Below, piece after piece: positions 8,871 through 17,765 of a DNA stretch of 64,000 bases. The position numbers and the translations under genes are program-made. Origin of the DNA: a bacterium Scap17 (GTDB lineage: Bacteria > Pseudomonadota > Gammaproteobacteria > Pseudomonadales > Halomonadaceae); NCBI GenBank assembly GCA_013376735.1, contig VINJ01000001.1:1550001-1614000 (forward strand), written 5' to 3'. The notes under the pieces are model-generated. The model was not told the DNA's origin and ran no database searches. It saw only the letters and a list, made by a program, of their open reading frames with translations. Within the stretch, counting starts at the first letter, position 1; each line of letters begins with the position of its first letter.

Positions 8871-9254
8871 GTACAGAGGCAGCGTATCGTTCAAGCGACG
8901 CAGAGTGTCGCATTGAACTGACGACCTATACCCGCAGGTGCACCAATTCATCTATCATTAGGTTTCATGAAATTACACATATTCGGGTTTACGGTTGTTG
9001 ACCGACTTAACAGGACGTTGGGTCGTATGGTCCTTGGACGGAGCTTGCTCTGCTGCAGCGCCGTGCGGTAGCCGTGTATATCAATTTTATAGTGTCATGA
9101 AGAAGTTAAATATCCTCTATAGACCTATTATTAAAAAAGTACCTATATAGCGCCAGCTCACTCGTATGTTTATATGTGGAATGCATGCTTTATATTTACT
9201 TATGGTATATTTCAAAAATCACATAAAATATTTGATTGTTGTATTGTGGCATGT

Positions 9255-10121
9255 ATGGCAGCTGCAAAGGATAGCTGTAATTTTAATAAAGATCAGGTTG
9301 CTGGATTGATGAAAAGTATGAAACAAGAAACAAAAACTGAATTTGTGAATAGGTTTATGGATGTGCCTTTTAAATCCATTCAAGGTAAGTATTCTTTTTG
9401 TAATGAAACAGACAGAAAAGTACTGTTTAGCTTGGATGTCGGAGGCAATGAGGATAATGACGTTATCTTAAGCTCTGACTGGAGTCGAAATGGCTATGCG
9501 CATTCAATCAAACATATCGATAAAATCATGAAACAAGGGTATGACCTTTTTGTTTTCAAGGTGAGAACCCAGGATAAGAATGGTAAAACAATACCTGTTG
9601 GGTTCGATAAAGTAGCAGAAAAAAGGAATCTGGTTCTTGATGATGACGGGATATACCGCGCGACGCCTCTTGACTATACATTTTTTGACGACAGCATCGA
9701 AGCGAAAATACGTAATAACGCCAATCTGACCGAGACTGAAAAGTATCAGCTTGTAATGGCACGCCGTGGACAAGGTCGTTTCCGGCGGGCTGTGGCCAAC
9801 ATTGAACCACGATGTCGCATTACCGGTCTCGCTGACATGCAGCATCTTAGAGCCAGCCATATCAAGCCTTGGCGCGTGGCAACAAACTCTGAACGATTGG
9901 ATGGACACAATGGTCTGATGCTAACGCCACACATCGATCATCTCTTCGATCAAGGTTATATCTCCTTTACTGATGAGGGTGAAGTGCTCTTGTCGGGCAG
10001 ACTTGACCAAGAAGCTGCCCAAGTATTTGGAATATATAATGGACTATTTTCTGGTAGCTTTACGGATAAGCAGAAAGGTTACCTTTCATATCATAGAGCT
10101 AATATACTGAAGTCCGTATAG
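9255..10121 (+). CDS. HNH endonuclease (HNH_2 type)
   Basis: About 288 residues with a C-terminal HNH domain. Visible are RCRITGL, then the metal/catalytic helix region LRASHIKPWR, then LDGHNGLMLTPHIDHLFDQG, a spacing typical of HNH_2 nucleases. The N-terminal 170 residues are lysine- and aspartate-rich and unassigned; they may recognise DNA or modified bases. The open frame extends upstream to 9174, but the ATG at 9255 begins the hydrophilic protein and is preferred; 9309 is also possible. The first half of the gene is AT-rich while the HNH part is nearer host composition, consistent with a composite origin. It is a solitary restriction-like gene in the defence patch. Confidence 0.75.
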   Translation: MAAAKDSCNFNKDQVAGLMKSMKQETKTEFVNRFMDVPFKSIQGKYSFCNETDRKVLFSLDVGGNEDNDVILSSDWSRNGYAHSIKHIDKIMKQGYDLFVFKVRTQDKNGKTIPVGFDKVAEKRNLVLDDDGIYRATPLDYTFFDDSIEAKIRNNANLTETEKYQLVMARRGQGRFRRAVANIEPRCRITGLADMQHLRASHIKPWRVATNSERLDGHNGLMLTPHIDHLFDQGYISFTDEGEVLLSGRLDQEAAQVFGIYNGLFSGSFTDKQKGYLSYHRANILKSV

Positions 10122-10164
10122 ATCAGAGAGATACATTTTCCGGTCCTCTGTGTGAATATGAGAT

Positions 10165-10341
10165 TTCCTGGTGCTGGCTCGCCATGCTAGGCATGCCTGG
10201 TACGGTCGTCTGGAACCTCGGCGACTGGATCTCGGCAAGGGCAAGCGGCAGCTCTGCCAGGGCGGCAAGCTGGACAGGGCATATCACGTGACGGTGCCGG
10301 AGGCGTTCTTGCATGTCGATCGCCGTGCGCGACATGTCTAA
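10165..10341 (+). pseudogene. Second AbiEi C-terminal fragment
   Basis: This frame encodes FLVLARHARHAWYGRLEPRR and continues to PEAFLH, matching the last 50-odd codons of the intact abiEi at 4696-4855 with only scattered substitutions. It then ends in a different tail (VDRRARHV). Nothing of the antitoxin N-terminus or the toxin remains. It is the relic of another abiE locus or of a duplication, and it brackets the 5.3-10.1 kb segment together with the first copy. The following 10342-10498 has no recognisable gene. Confidence 0.75.
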
Positions 10342-10498
10342 GATGCCTTTTGGCAAATACCATTGATACATCGGCGGTAGAGCAGACTTGCCGATTCCTT
10401 CCAATGGCGATTATGTCCTCGCATCTTAAGTCACATTCTTCTAATGTATTTGAAACGCAAATTTGGAGCACATAATTTCGCCACGCACAGGGGATGAC

Positions 10499-11035
10499 AT
10501 GGCGAACAGCAGGGAGGCTCTGTTCCAGTGGAACATCACCAAGGCCATGTCTGCCGTCGGCTGGGAGTACGTTTGCTGGCTGGAATCGCTCCCCTTTCGC
10601 CTCATCAAGCGTGAGGAAGAATGCTTGCGCCTGGATGTGGCTGGGGAGGGCTAAGGCCTTACCCCGGTCAGCGAAGTGGGCTCAGGCAAGCCCCACGATC
10701 CTGAGAAACAGCGCCTGGCCGAGATTATCGACCGGCTCAACGACCTCTACGGCGCCGAGGTCAGCGACGACGACAAGCTGCACTTCGCCATCGGCATCGC
10801 CGACCGTATCGAACGCGACGAAGCGGTGATGGCCCAGGTGCGCAACCACAGCGAAGATCAGGTGATGCACGGCCTCTTCCCCAGGAAGGTCACCAACGCC
10901 GTGCTCGACGCCCTCAGCGACCACGAGAAACTCAGCATGCCGTTGCTGGAGGATGAGGAAACGGGGAGGCAATTTGCGCTATTGATCCTGAAACTGCTGG
11001 CGGGGAGGTCGAACCGTGACTTGCGTGCTGAATAG
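10499..11035 (+). pseudogene. hsdR (type I restriction subunit) 3' remnant
   Basis: The segment from about 10655 encodes LTPVSEVGSGKPHDPEKQRL, then IIDRLNDLYGAEV and a run ending in LLILKLL, characteristic of the extreme C-terminal helical domain of HsdR. An in-frame TAA at 10652-10654 separates it from an upstream in-frame piece of 51 codons from the ATG at 10499 that includes RLIKREEECLRLDVAGEG. Motor and nuclease domains, and hsdM/hsdS, are absent. This is a dead restriction gene tail. Confidence 0.7.
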
Positions 11036-11200
11036 CGGTTTAGGGGAGGGGCTAACGTGACTGATAACAACCTGCAGCCACTATGCAGGCAAAGGCAACA
11101 GGCATGGGGATATGCAGCATGCACGATAATCCGTGGTATGCTGCTAAGCTATACTTAATTTCCATATATTTCAGTGCCTTATGGGCTCTGCATGTGAGTG

Positions 11201-11269
11201 GTATAACATTCTTGAACGCGCGCGCTCGTTCAGTCACTAAACGAGCGCACTGTCTAATACCTGTTAAGC
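11201..11269. repeat. Putative upstream attC-like (integron) site
   Basis: GTATAAC at 11201-11207 and GTTAAGC at 11263-11269 resemble the outer R'' and R' core sites of an attC. A perfect 9-bp hairpin lies between (GCGCTCGTT at 11222-11230, AACGAGCGC at 11239-11247). The right core GTTAAGC is the exact complement of the GCTTAAC that begins the attC closing the next cassette, as cassette structure predicts. The inner arms are less canonical than in the two downstream sites. Confidence 0.45.
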
Positions 11270-11289
11270 AAAAGAATACAGGAACCAAT

Positions 11290-12639
11290 ATGCTTAAAAA
11301 AGAATTTCCTCTTTTCTTGTTTCTAGGAACGGCAGATCATGAAGGAATAACTAGCAAACTTAAAGCAACTAACACTCAATTTAAGAAGAAATTGTTGGAT
11401 TCAAGCGTCGAGAACTGGCGCACAATATTTGATTACTTTAAAGAATACGAAGTAACAGGAGCTATTGTTAAGCTAACTCCGCATACCTATGGAGCTATTG
11501 CATCAGATAAGTATAAAGATTTAGCAGAGAGATTGTTTTCCGAGGTATCAAAGGTTCCCAATATTGTTTTTGTTTATGAGTCATTGCTATCTGGCTCGAG
11601 TGAAGAGGCTATAAAGGAAGGCGAGGAGGAGCAAGATCCTTTTTTCGGATATTATTTTGGTCAACCTAGAGCAAGCGCGTTAACTATTGTGAATTCCATG
11701 ATGGAAAAGCATGGCCTCAACGTCATGCCATATAAAAAGAATGCTGAACTTACCGTTCTAGCTACCTCTTTTCTAGAACAAAATGAAAGTAACTTGCTCT
11801 TTAGGCTTTACGTGCCCTCTGAGAGAATGTGGGCTCTGGAAGCCGATAAGCTCCTGCAGCTATTTAGAGACTATTTGTCCAAGGTAAGTGGTGTAAATTC
11901 TAGGCTAGATCAATACCGTACTAATCAAGGGGTTATCTACGAGTTTTTTGGCGAAAGTGAGGATGATAATAGAAAATTATCTGATGAATTTGATGAGTTT
12001 TCGAAGTTTATGGATGTGTGCGCATCTGATCCTGCTAGAGCAGAAATCTTGCTTAAGGATAAAAGCGTTGCTACCGGATTGATAACAAATATTGTTGACC
12101 GATACTCGAAGGAAGCTCGGAGGCTCCATGTCGACCTCAGACAGGAGAGGGAAAGAAAGGTCTTATCAATTCGTCACCGACTTGAATCCGAGCTCACCGA
12201 TATGCTTCCAGGGGATACGGGTTGGGAAACAATTACTGCCATTGTTGACGATGCTATTCCCCAAGCCGGCCCTCTCAGTAACGCACTGCAGGTTGATCAG
12301 GCCCCTTTACATATCTCAGATCCTGGAAATATTACAGTAAATCTCAAACCGCAAATAATCCAGACTGTAAATGGTGTCGTTTCTCAGGAAATATACGGAG
12401 ACCAGCACATAGGTCCCGAAGCGAAAGAAATACTAGATCTAATCCAAAAGTATGCAGGTGAAAGATCAACGGAGCTTTCTTCTGCTGTACATGAGGTGGT
12501 AGACCCTGATGCACCAAAGGCAGATCGTTTGTCAGCTAAACAGAAAATAAAGGGGTTTCTCTATCAAGTGGGCAGGAAAGGTAGCGACGTTGCCATAGAT
12601 CTTCTTCAAAAATATATTGAGAGCCAGGTCGGACTCTGA
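11290..12639 (+). CDS. Unknown cassette-borne protein with C-terminal helical tail
   Basis: A 449-residue protein that I do not recognise, starting at the ATG at 11290 with AGGA upstream. The N-terminal 200 residues alternate beta and helix. A charged middle (about 300-345, RQERERKVLSIRHRLESEL) looks coiled. The last 110 residues have a beta-rich stretch (NITVNLKPQIIQTVNGVV) followed by helices ending in IDLLQKYIESQ, a layout I associate loosely with assembly tails of TIR- and SEFIR-type defence proteins. It is the sole gene of cassette 1, immediately before the SEFIR cassette. Function is unknown; defence is a guess from company. Confidence 0.7.
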   Translation: MLKKEFPLFLFLGTADHEGITSKLKATNTQFKKKLLDSSVENWRTIFDYFKEYEVTGAIVKLTPHTYGAIASDKYKDLAERLFSEVSKVPNIVFVYESLLSGSSEEAIKEGEEEQDPFFGYYFGQPRASALTIVNSMMEKHGLNVMPYKKNAELTVLATSFLEQNESNLLFRLYVPSERMWALEADKLLQLFRDYLSKVSGVNSRLDQYRTNQGVIYEFFGESEDDNRKLSDEFDEFSKFMDVCASDPARAEILLKDKSVATGLITNIVDRYSKEARRLHVDLRQERERKVLSIRHRLESELTDMLPGDTGWETITAIVDDAIPQAGPLSNALQVDQAPLHISDPGNITVNLKPQIIQTVNGVVSQEIYGDQHIGPEAKEILDLIQKYAGERSTELSSAVHEVVDPDAPKADRLSAKQKIKGFLYQVGRKGSDVAIDLLQKYIESQVGL

Positions 12640-12641
12640 AT

Positions 12642-12713
12642 GCTTAACAATGTGGTCAACGGGACGCCAACTACGCTGCGCTCCGTTGCCGCCCATTACC
12701 ACCGGCGTTATAC
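12642..12713. repeat. attC recombination site 1
   Basis: R'' GCTTAAC at 12642-12648 and R' GTTATAC at 12707-12713 flank imperfectly paired arms (TAACAATGTGGT with ACCACCGGCGTTA, and GGGACGCCAAC with GTTGCCGCCC) around the loop TACGCTGCGCTCC. The same loop recurs in the site at 14188. It begins 3 bp after the preceding stop codon. Confidence 0.75.
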
Positions 12714-12744
12714 ACTAAACCTAATATGAGGCAAGAATCGAAAC

Positions 12745-14193
12745 ATGTCTGAACCAAAGTTATTCATTTCCTACTGTTGGTCGAGTCCTGAGCATGAAGA
12801 CTGGGTACTCAGGCTTGGTACTGAGCTCCGAGAAAGTGGAGTGGATGTAATATTAGATAAGTGGGATCTGAAAGAAGGTAACGATGCAAACGCGTTCATG
12901 GAGAAAATGGTTTCAGATGAAGAGATAAAAAAGGTTATCTTGGTAATAGATGAACAATACAGCGATAGAGCTAACGCGAGAAAAGGTGGTGTAGGAACAG
13001 AGACGCAGATTATCTCTGCTGAGGTTTACGAGAGCGTTGATCAGAATAAGTTTGTTGCCGTAATAGCGAGTAGAAATTCTGACGGGAAGGCAAAACTTCC
13101 GGTTTTTTACAAGTCTCGAATATATATTGACCTATCGGATCATGAACTCTACGGGAAAAACTTCGAACAATTATTGAGATGGGTTTACGACAAGCCGCTA
13201 AATGTTAAACCTGAAATAGGAAAAAAGCCTGCATTCTTAGATGAGGAGGAGCAAGCCTCATTAGGGACATCGGTTGCTTTTCGAAGATTGTTGGAAGCGA
13301 TAAAAAACAACCGCTCACATGCTCATGGAGCACTGGTTGAGTATCTGAATTTATATTCAGATAACTTTTCACGGTTTAGGCTGGAGCCGAGCAACGGAGC
13401 TAATGATTTCGATCAAAAAATCGTAGATAGTATTGAGCAGTTCATACCTGCAAGAAATGAGCTAGTAGAGGTATTTGGTGTTATTGCCCAATATGATCAA
13501 ACGACCACTTCATCCCCTGTAATTCATAAATTCTTTGAGTCGCTGATTCCGTTCTTAGATAGGCCAGAGGGAGTAACCTCCTATCATAAGTGGGACTGGG
13601 ACAATCTTAAGTTTATTATTCAAGAGTCCTTCATTCTATGCGTTTCTATTTTTCTGAAACACGAAAGATTTGATATCGCTAGTTACCTACTGACTCAGCG
13701 ATATTATATTGAAAATGATACTCGTTATGGGCGTAGCACCATGGCATCTTTCGGTGTGTTTCGAAACTATCTTGAATCTCTTAACCATCGAAATAGCCGG
13801 CTCAAACTTCAAAGATTGTCGGTTCACGCAGATATGATGAAGGAGAGGTGCACAGATTCAGGAGTTTCATTCAATTACATAATGCAAACCGATTTCGTTT
13901 TATATCTTGTGGAGGCATTACAAGGAATTAAGGACGCCCGAAGGCAAGAATGGTGGCCTGAAACCCTTGTTTTTAAATCATTTCATGGTGGCACATTTGA
14001 GATTTTCCTTAGATCTGAATCGATTGACTACTTTAGTCGCCTAGCTCCAACTTTGGGTATAAGTAAGAAATCAGATCTGGAACCATTTGTTGAAGGCATA
14101 AAGGATGATTCTATATACATTCCAAAGTGGCAGTTTGAAAGAATATCTCCGTTAGAGTTAATGAACTATGAGAACCTGTGCACACGTGCATAA
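12745..14193 (+). CDS. SEFIR (TIR-like) domain protein
   Basis: A 482-residue protein. Residues 5-140 form a SEFIR/TIR-like domain, with KLFISYCWSSPEHEDWVLRL at the N-terminus, DVILDKWDLKEGND at about 36-49 and the KKVILVIDEQYSDRAN strand-loop at about 61-76. Such domains in bacteria act in immune signalling or NAD-consuming effectors. The rest, about 340 residues, is helical and unassigned. The ATG at 12745 is the first in frame. The stop codon TAA at 14191 lies inside the downstream attC, so the gene is the cargo of cassette 2. Catalytic activity cannot be judged from sequence alone. Confidence 0.85.
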   Translation: MSEPKLFISYCWSSPEHEDWVLRLGTELRESGVDVILDKWDLKEGNDANAFMEKMVSDEEIKKVILVIDEQYSDRANARKGGVGTETQIISAEVYESVDQNKFVAVIASRNSDGKAKLPVFYKSRIYIDLSDHELYGKNFEQLLRWVYDKPLNVKPEIGKKPAFLDEEEQASLGTSVAFRRLLEAIKNNRSHAHGALVEYLNLYSDNFSRFRLEPSNGANDFDQKIVDSIEQFIPARNELVEVFGVIAQYDQTTTSSPVIHKFFESLIPFLDRPEGVTSYHKWDWDNLKFIIQESFILCVSIFLKHERFDIASYLLTQRYYIENDTRYGRSTMASFGVFRNYLESLNHRNSRLKLQRLSVHADMMKERCTDSGVSFNYIMQTDFVLYLVEALQGIKDARRQEWWPETLVFKSFHGGTFEIFLRSESIDYFSRLAPTLGISKKSDLEPFVEGIKDDSIYIPKWQFERISPLELMNYENLCTRA

Positions 14194-14256
14194 CAATGTG
14201 CTGCTAGGGACAAACCTACGCTGCGCTCCGGTTTGCCCCAGAGCACAGCGTTATAT
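14188..14256. repeat. attC recombination site 2
   Basis: R'' GCATAAC at 14188-14194 and R' GTTATAT at 14250-14256 flank paired arms (TAACAATGTGCT with AGCACAGCGTTA, and GGGACAAACC with GGTTTGCCCC) around the same TACGCTGCGCTCC loop as attC site 1. It is the better-paired of the two sites. The following stretch to 14560 carries a 9-bp inverted repeat (14296-14304 and 14334-14342) and no gene I can support. Confidence 0.75.
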
Positions 14257-14560
14257 CAGGGAGGACTTAATAGCCGCTCCTGGCCGTAAACGGTCAGCAT
14301 GCCTTTGAGGCGAGCAGTTTTTCGCTCCCCCTGAGGCATGCTATTCGAGGGAAAGGGACCTAAAACGGTACACCGCCGGTACACACACCAGCTTCGTATG
14401 TTATCCTCAACTTTCGCTAAGCTACTGATTCCAAAGAACTGTACCTTTCGCTCGATTACGGTCGCTTTTCCTTGAATATCAGTAACATATTGATTTAAAG
14501 GCGAACTCATAATCCCCTGGTCTGATCCTGAAGGTTTCAGCCGACCAGTATCCTCCAGTC

Positions 14561-15085
14561 TTATTTTTCACCTCCAGCCAAGCCCCCGTACCTCCCCTTG
14601 AAATACAACAATGGCCGCGCCGTCTCAGCAACATCCAGATTCAGTCCTTTCACTTCCCCGATCACGATCAGGTGATCACCAGCGGGGTGCTCAGCGTGAA
14701 TCTTGCAGTCGAGCCAGTGCAGGCTGTCATTGATCACCGGGTTGCCGAGGGGGGAGAGCTGCCAGTCGATGCCTTGCCATTTGTCCGCGCCGCGCATGGC
14801 GAACTGGTTGGAGACATGGCTTTGCTCGCTGGAGAGGATATTGACGGCGAAGCGCTCTGCCTGGCGAATCTTCGGGTAGCTGAACGAGCTTGCCTTGACG
14901 CTGAAGGAGATCAGCGGCGGGTTCATCGAGACGCTGTAGAACGATTGGCAGGTGAAGCCGATTGGCTCGTCGTCGACCTGGGTCGTGATAATGGTGATGC
15001 CGGAGGCGAAGTGGCCGAGGGCTTCACGGAAACTGGCGGGGTCGATGGTGGTGTCAGCTTTGGTGTAAGTATCGGAGAGCGACAT
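14561..15085 (-). CDS. Flavin reductase-family protein
   Basis: A 174-residue FMN-binding split-barrel protein of the flavin reductase-like group, with conserved block FASGITIITTQ near residue 22 and TCQSFYSVSMNPPLISFSV at about 39-57. It would supply reduced flavin to a partner oxygenase using NAD(P)H. The ATG at 15085 has AGGAT upstream; the frame is open further upstream but crosses a terminator hairpin. It lies downstream of the mesD-like and mesX genes on the same strand, and a reduced-flavin role with them is plausible. Confidence 0.88.
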   Translation of the reverse strand: MSLSDTYTKADTTIDPASFREALGHFASGITIITTQVDDEPIGFTCQSFYSVSMNPPLISFSVKASSFSYPKIRQAERFAVNILSSEQSHVSNQFAMRGADKWQGIDWQLSPLGNPVINDSLHWLDCKIHAEHPAGDHLIVIGEVKGLNLDVAETARPLLYFKGRYGGLAGGEK

Positions 15086-15190
15086 GGCAAATCCTGGGAG
15101 ATTGGGGAGGTGGTAATGATCAGCCGTGGGGGAAGGGCTGCAGCGATAGCGCTGGACTGGGCGCTTGAGTGACAGGGGTGAGAGTGATGA

Positions 15191-15229
15191 AAAAATGGCC
15201 GTCGTGAATCCTTCACGATGGCCATTTTT
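15191..15229 (-). terminator. Strong hairpin terminator downstream of the methionine synthase gene
   Basis: An 18-bp stem (15191-15208 with 15212-15229), with one G-T pair and a 3-nt loop, is bounded by A-run and T-run sequence on both sides. It could therefore stop transcription from either direction. It lies between the methionine synthase and flavin reductase genes, so the reductase probably has its own promoter or depends on read-through. Confidence 0.75.
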
Positions 15230-15367
15230 GTTTACGGCGGTGTCAGACCCTGCTGCTTTCACTCTCGAGCACTATCGTCGGGCCGACTCGGTTCAGAACT
15301 AGCCTGGCGCTGTCTGTCAGTGCTGTGCCTTGGTGCACCTTGGCCAGCTCAGTGTTTCGCCAAGCGA

Positions 15368-16402
15368 TCAGCGCTGTGCTTCGAGTTCCTTGCGCACGAT
15401 AGCGGCGCCGGCGCTGAGTGCCTGCAGCTTGCCGCGGGCGACTTCACGGGAGAGCGGGGCCATGCCGCAGTTGGTGCAGGGATAGAGCTTGTCGGCATCT
15501 ACAAACTGCAGCGCCTTGCGCAGGGTCTCGGCGACTTCTTCCGGCGTCTCGATGGTGTTGTTGGCGACATCGATGGCGCCGACCATGACCTTCTTGCCAC
15601 GGATCAGCTCGATCAGCTCCATTGGCACGTGGGAGTTGTGGCACTCCAGCGAGACGATATCGATGTTGGATTGCTGAAGCTTGGGGAAGGCTTCTTCGTA
15701 CTGACGCCACTCGGAGCCCAGGGTGTTCTTCCAGTCGGTGTTGGCCTTGATGCCGTAGCCGTAACAGATGTGGATGGCGGTCTCACACTTGAGGCCTTCG
15801 ATCGCACGCTCCAGCGTGGCGATGCCCCATTCATTCACTTCATCGAAGAACACGTTGAAGGCCGGTTCATCGAACTGGATGATGTCGACGCCCGCCGCTT
15901 CGAGTTCCTTGGCTTCCTCGTTGAGGATCTTGGCGAATTCCCATGCCAGCTTCTCGCGGCTCTTGTAATGGCCATCGAAGAGGGTGTCGACCATGGTCAT
16001 CGGGCCAGGCAGCGCCCACTTGATCGGTTGATCGGTCTGCGAACGCAGGAACTTGGCATCTTCGACGAACACCGGCTTCTGGCGAGAGACCGGGCCGACC
16101 ACGGACGGCACGCTGGCCTCGTAGCGATCCCGGATCTTGACGGTTTCACGCTTCTCGAAATCCACACCATTCAGGTGCTCGATGAAGGTGGTGACGAAGT
16201 GCTGACGCGATTGCTCGCCATCGCTGACGATGTCGATCCCGGCGTGCTGCTGCTCCTGCAGGGAGACGCGCAGGGCGTCCTGCTTGCCCGCGACCAGTGC
16301 CTCACCTTCGAGTTTCCAGGGGGACCACAGGACCTCCGGTTCGGCGAGCCAGGACGGTTTCGGCAGGCTGCCAGCGGTGGAGGTCGGGAGTAATCTCGTC
16401 AT
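15368..16402 (-). CDS. mesD: MesD-type short (core) methionine synthase
   Basis: A 344-residue protein matching only the C-terminal catalytic half of MetE, far shorter than the 750-residue MetE. Probable zinc and homocysteine ligands are HIC near residue 217, the E of SLECHNSH near 248 and CTNCGM near 320. It transfers a methyl group to homocysteine. Because it lacks the folate-binding half and is followed upstream by DUF1852 (MesX), it fits the MesD family of folate-independent methionine synthases, known to need MesX and oxygen. The neighbour on the same strand supports this strongly. Confidence 0.85.
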   Translation of the reverse strand: MTRLLPTSTAGSLPKPSWLAEPEVLWSPWKLEGEALVAGKQDALRVSLQEQQHAGIDIVSDGEQSRQHFVTTFIEHLNGVDFEKRETVKIRDRYEASVPSVVGPVSRQKPVFVEDAKFLRSQTDQPIKWALPGPMTMVDTLFDGHYKSREKLAWEFAKILNEEAKELEAAGVDIIQFDEPAFNVFFDEVNEWGIATLERAIEGLKCETAIHICYGYGIKANTDWKNTLGSEWRQYEEAFPKLQQSNIDIVSLECHNSHVPMELIELIRGKKVMVGAIDVANNTIETPEEVAETLRKALQFVDADKLYPCTNCGMAPLSREVARGKLQALSAGAAIVRKELEAQR

Positions 16403-16499
16403 GATGAATAACCTTGTCCTTGGAATGGTTCAGATAGCGAAAGTCGTTCGTCGATCAGCGCGCGCTGTTTGCGGATCAGTGAGCTGACCGATGAGGGAT

Positions 16500-17489
16500 T
16501 TATTGGTTGGCGGACCAGTTGGCGGACCACTGCTCGAGCAGGCTCTGGTAGGGCTTGATGAAGCTCTCTTCCACGAACTTGCCCTGCTCGATGGCGAGCT
16601 GGCTGCGCTCTTCGCGGTCGTACACGATGCGCGTCAGTGAGTGGTCCTGCTGCTTCAGGCTCGCCTGATAGGATTTGCCGGCCACGGAATTGGCGTTGTA
16701 GACCTCGGGACGATAGATCTTCTGGAAGGTGTCCATGGTGCTGATGGTGCTGATCAGCTCCAGGTTGCTGTAATCGTTGAGCAGGTCGCCGGTGTGGTAG
16801 AAGGCCAGCGGCGCAACGCTGCCCGGCGGCATGAAGTAGCGCACCTTCAGGCCCATCTTGTTGAAGTACTCATCGGTCAGGGAATAATCATCCTGGCGAT
16901 ATTCCACCCCGAGGATCGGGTGCACGTTCTCGGTCTGCTGATAGGTCTTGGTGGTCGAGACGCTGATGCAGATGACCGGCGGCTTCTTGAAGCATTCCTT
17001 GTAGGTGGGGGAACCCACGAAGGCCTGGAACAGGTTGCCGTGCAGTACGCCGAACTGCTCCGGCACGCTGAAGGAGTCCTTGCCCTTGTTGTGCTCCAGC
17101 AGGCGCACGCTGAAGTCATAATCGCGTACGTAGGACGAGAAGTTGTTGCCGGTCACGCCGTCAATGCGCTGATTCGTCTGGTGATCGACGATGGTGGTCT
17201 GCAGGATCTCGATGATCGGCAGGGCATTGTCGGAACGCGCGGCATCGAGATTCAGCTCGACGGAGATGATGTCCAGCTCGACGGAGTAACGATCGCCCTT
17301 GGGGTTGTCCCAGTTGGCCAGCGCATTGAATCGGTTGTTGATCATGTTCAGCGTGCTGCGCAGGTTCTGCTGACGGCTCTCACCACGCGCCAAGTTGGCG
17401 AAGTTGGTGGTCAGGCGGGTGTTTTCCGCCGGAACGTAGTTCTCGTCGAAGCGCAGACTGTTGATGCTGAAACCGAATTCGTTGCTCAT
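16500..17489 (-). CDS. mesX: MesX (DUF1852), partner of MesD
   Basis: A 329-residue DUF1852 protein with family blocks TTNFANLARGESRQQNLR near residue 25 and LKVRYFMPPGSVAPLAFYH near 235. The family is reported as required for MesD methionine synthase activity, possibly as an oxygenase providing the methyl donor. The ATG at 17489 has AGGGTG seven bases before it and is preferred to the in-frame GTG at 17498. Its first 120 bp and 276 bp of leader occur again at 21351-21746, the footprint of an insertion upstream of this gene. Confidence 0.88.
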   Translation of the reverse strand: MSNEFGFSINSLRFDENYVPAENTRLTTNFANLARGESRQQNLRSTLNMINNRFNALANWDNPKGDRYSVELDIISVELNLDAARSDNALPIIEILQTTIVDHQTNQRIDGVTGNNFSSYVRDYDFSVRLLEHNKGKDSFSVPEQFGVLHGNLFQAFVGSPTYKECFKKPPVICISVSTTKTYQQTENVHPILGVEYRQDDYSLTDEYFNKMGLKVRYFMPPGSVAPLAFYHTGDLLNDYSNLELISTISTMDTFQKIYRPEVYNANSVAGKSYQASLKQQDHSLTRIVYDREERSQLAIEQGKFVEESFIKPYQSLLEQWSANWSANQ

Positions 17490-17765
17490 GGCGTTCACCC
17501 TGATCCTGAGAGAGAAAATTCACTGTGTCGTCGACATCTTCCCGTGATCTTTCAGGCGTCTCGTGAGCAGGTTGCTCTCTGTGAGAACGCATCCATGCCG
17601 GGAGAGGCACGCTGCTCGCCATCACGTTCCGTGTGCTGGCTGTGAAGTGCAGCGTCATGGGAAGTCTTCATCAACGATCTGATGCAGGTGAGTATCTAGC
17701 TCCTAGCTCCATGAGACAAACTGGATTTTTTAATTTTCAAGTTGAGCGCTATTCATGATGAGGGC
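17370..17765. repeat. Left copy of 396-bp direct duplication (mesX 5' end and leader)
   Basis: This segment, covering the first codons of mesX and its upstream leader, recurs in the same orientation at 21351-21746 with no gaps and about 15 mismatches. It borders a 3.6-kb insertion. The remaining leader, 17766-18164, holds no gene beyond the promoter region of the inserted operon. Confidence 0.92.

Larger units (their letters stand above)
11264..14250 (+). mobile_element. Two integron-type gene cassettes without a visible integrase
   Basis: Cassette 1 (11264-12707) and cassette 2 (12708-14250) each contain one plus-strand gene with its stop codon at or inside an attC-like site. The start of cassette 1 (TTAAGC) is the exact complement of the R'' site at its own end. 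For cassette 2 the match (TTATAC against GCATAAC) has one mismatch. This is the layout left by integron integrase cutting between G and TTRRRY. No intI gene or attI is in the window, so the cassettes may be strays inserted at a secondary site. Confidence 0.7.

Noticed and set aside
14256-14510. 84-codon minus-strand frame after the second cassette
   Set aside because: No recognisable family, no ribosome-binding site, and it overlaps the attC edge; treated as non-coding.
15218-16393. 391-codon plus-strand frame opposite the methionine synthase gene
   Set aside because: It is the antisense of a clear conserved enzyme in high-GC DNA and shows no protein-like family pattern.
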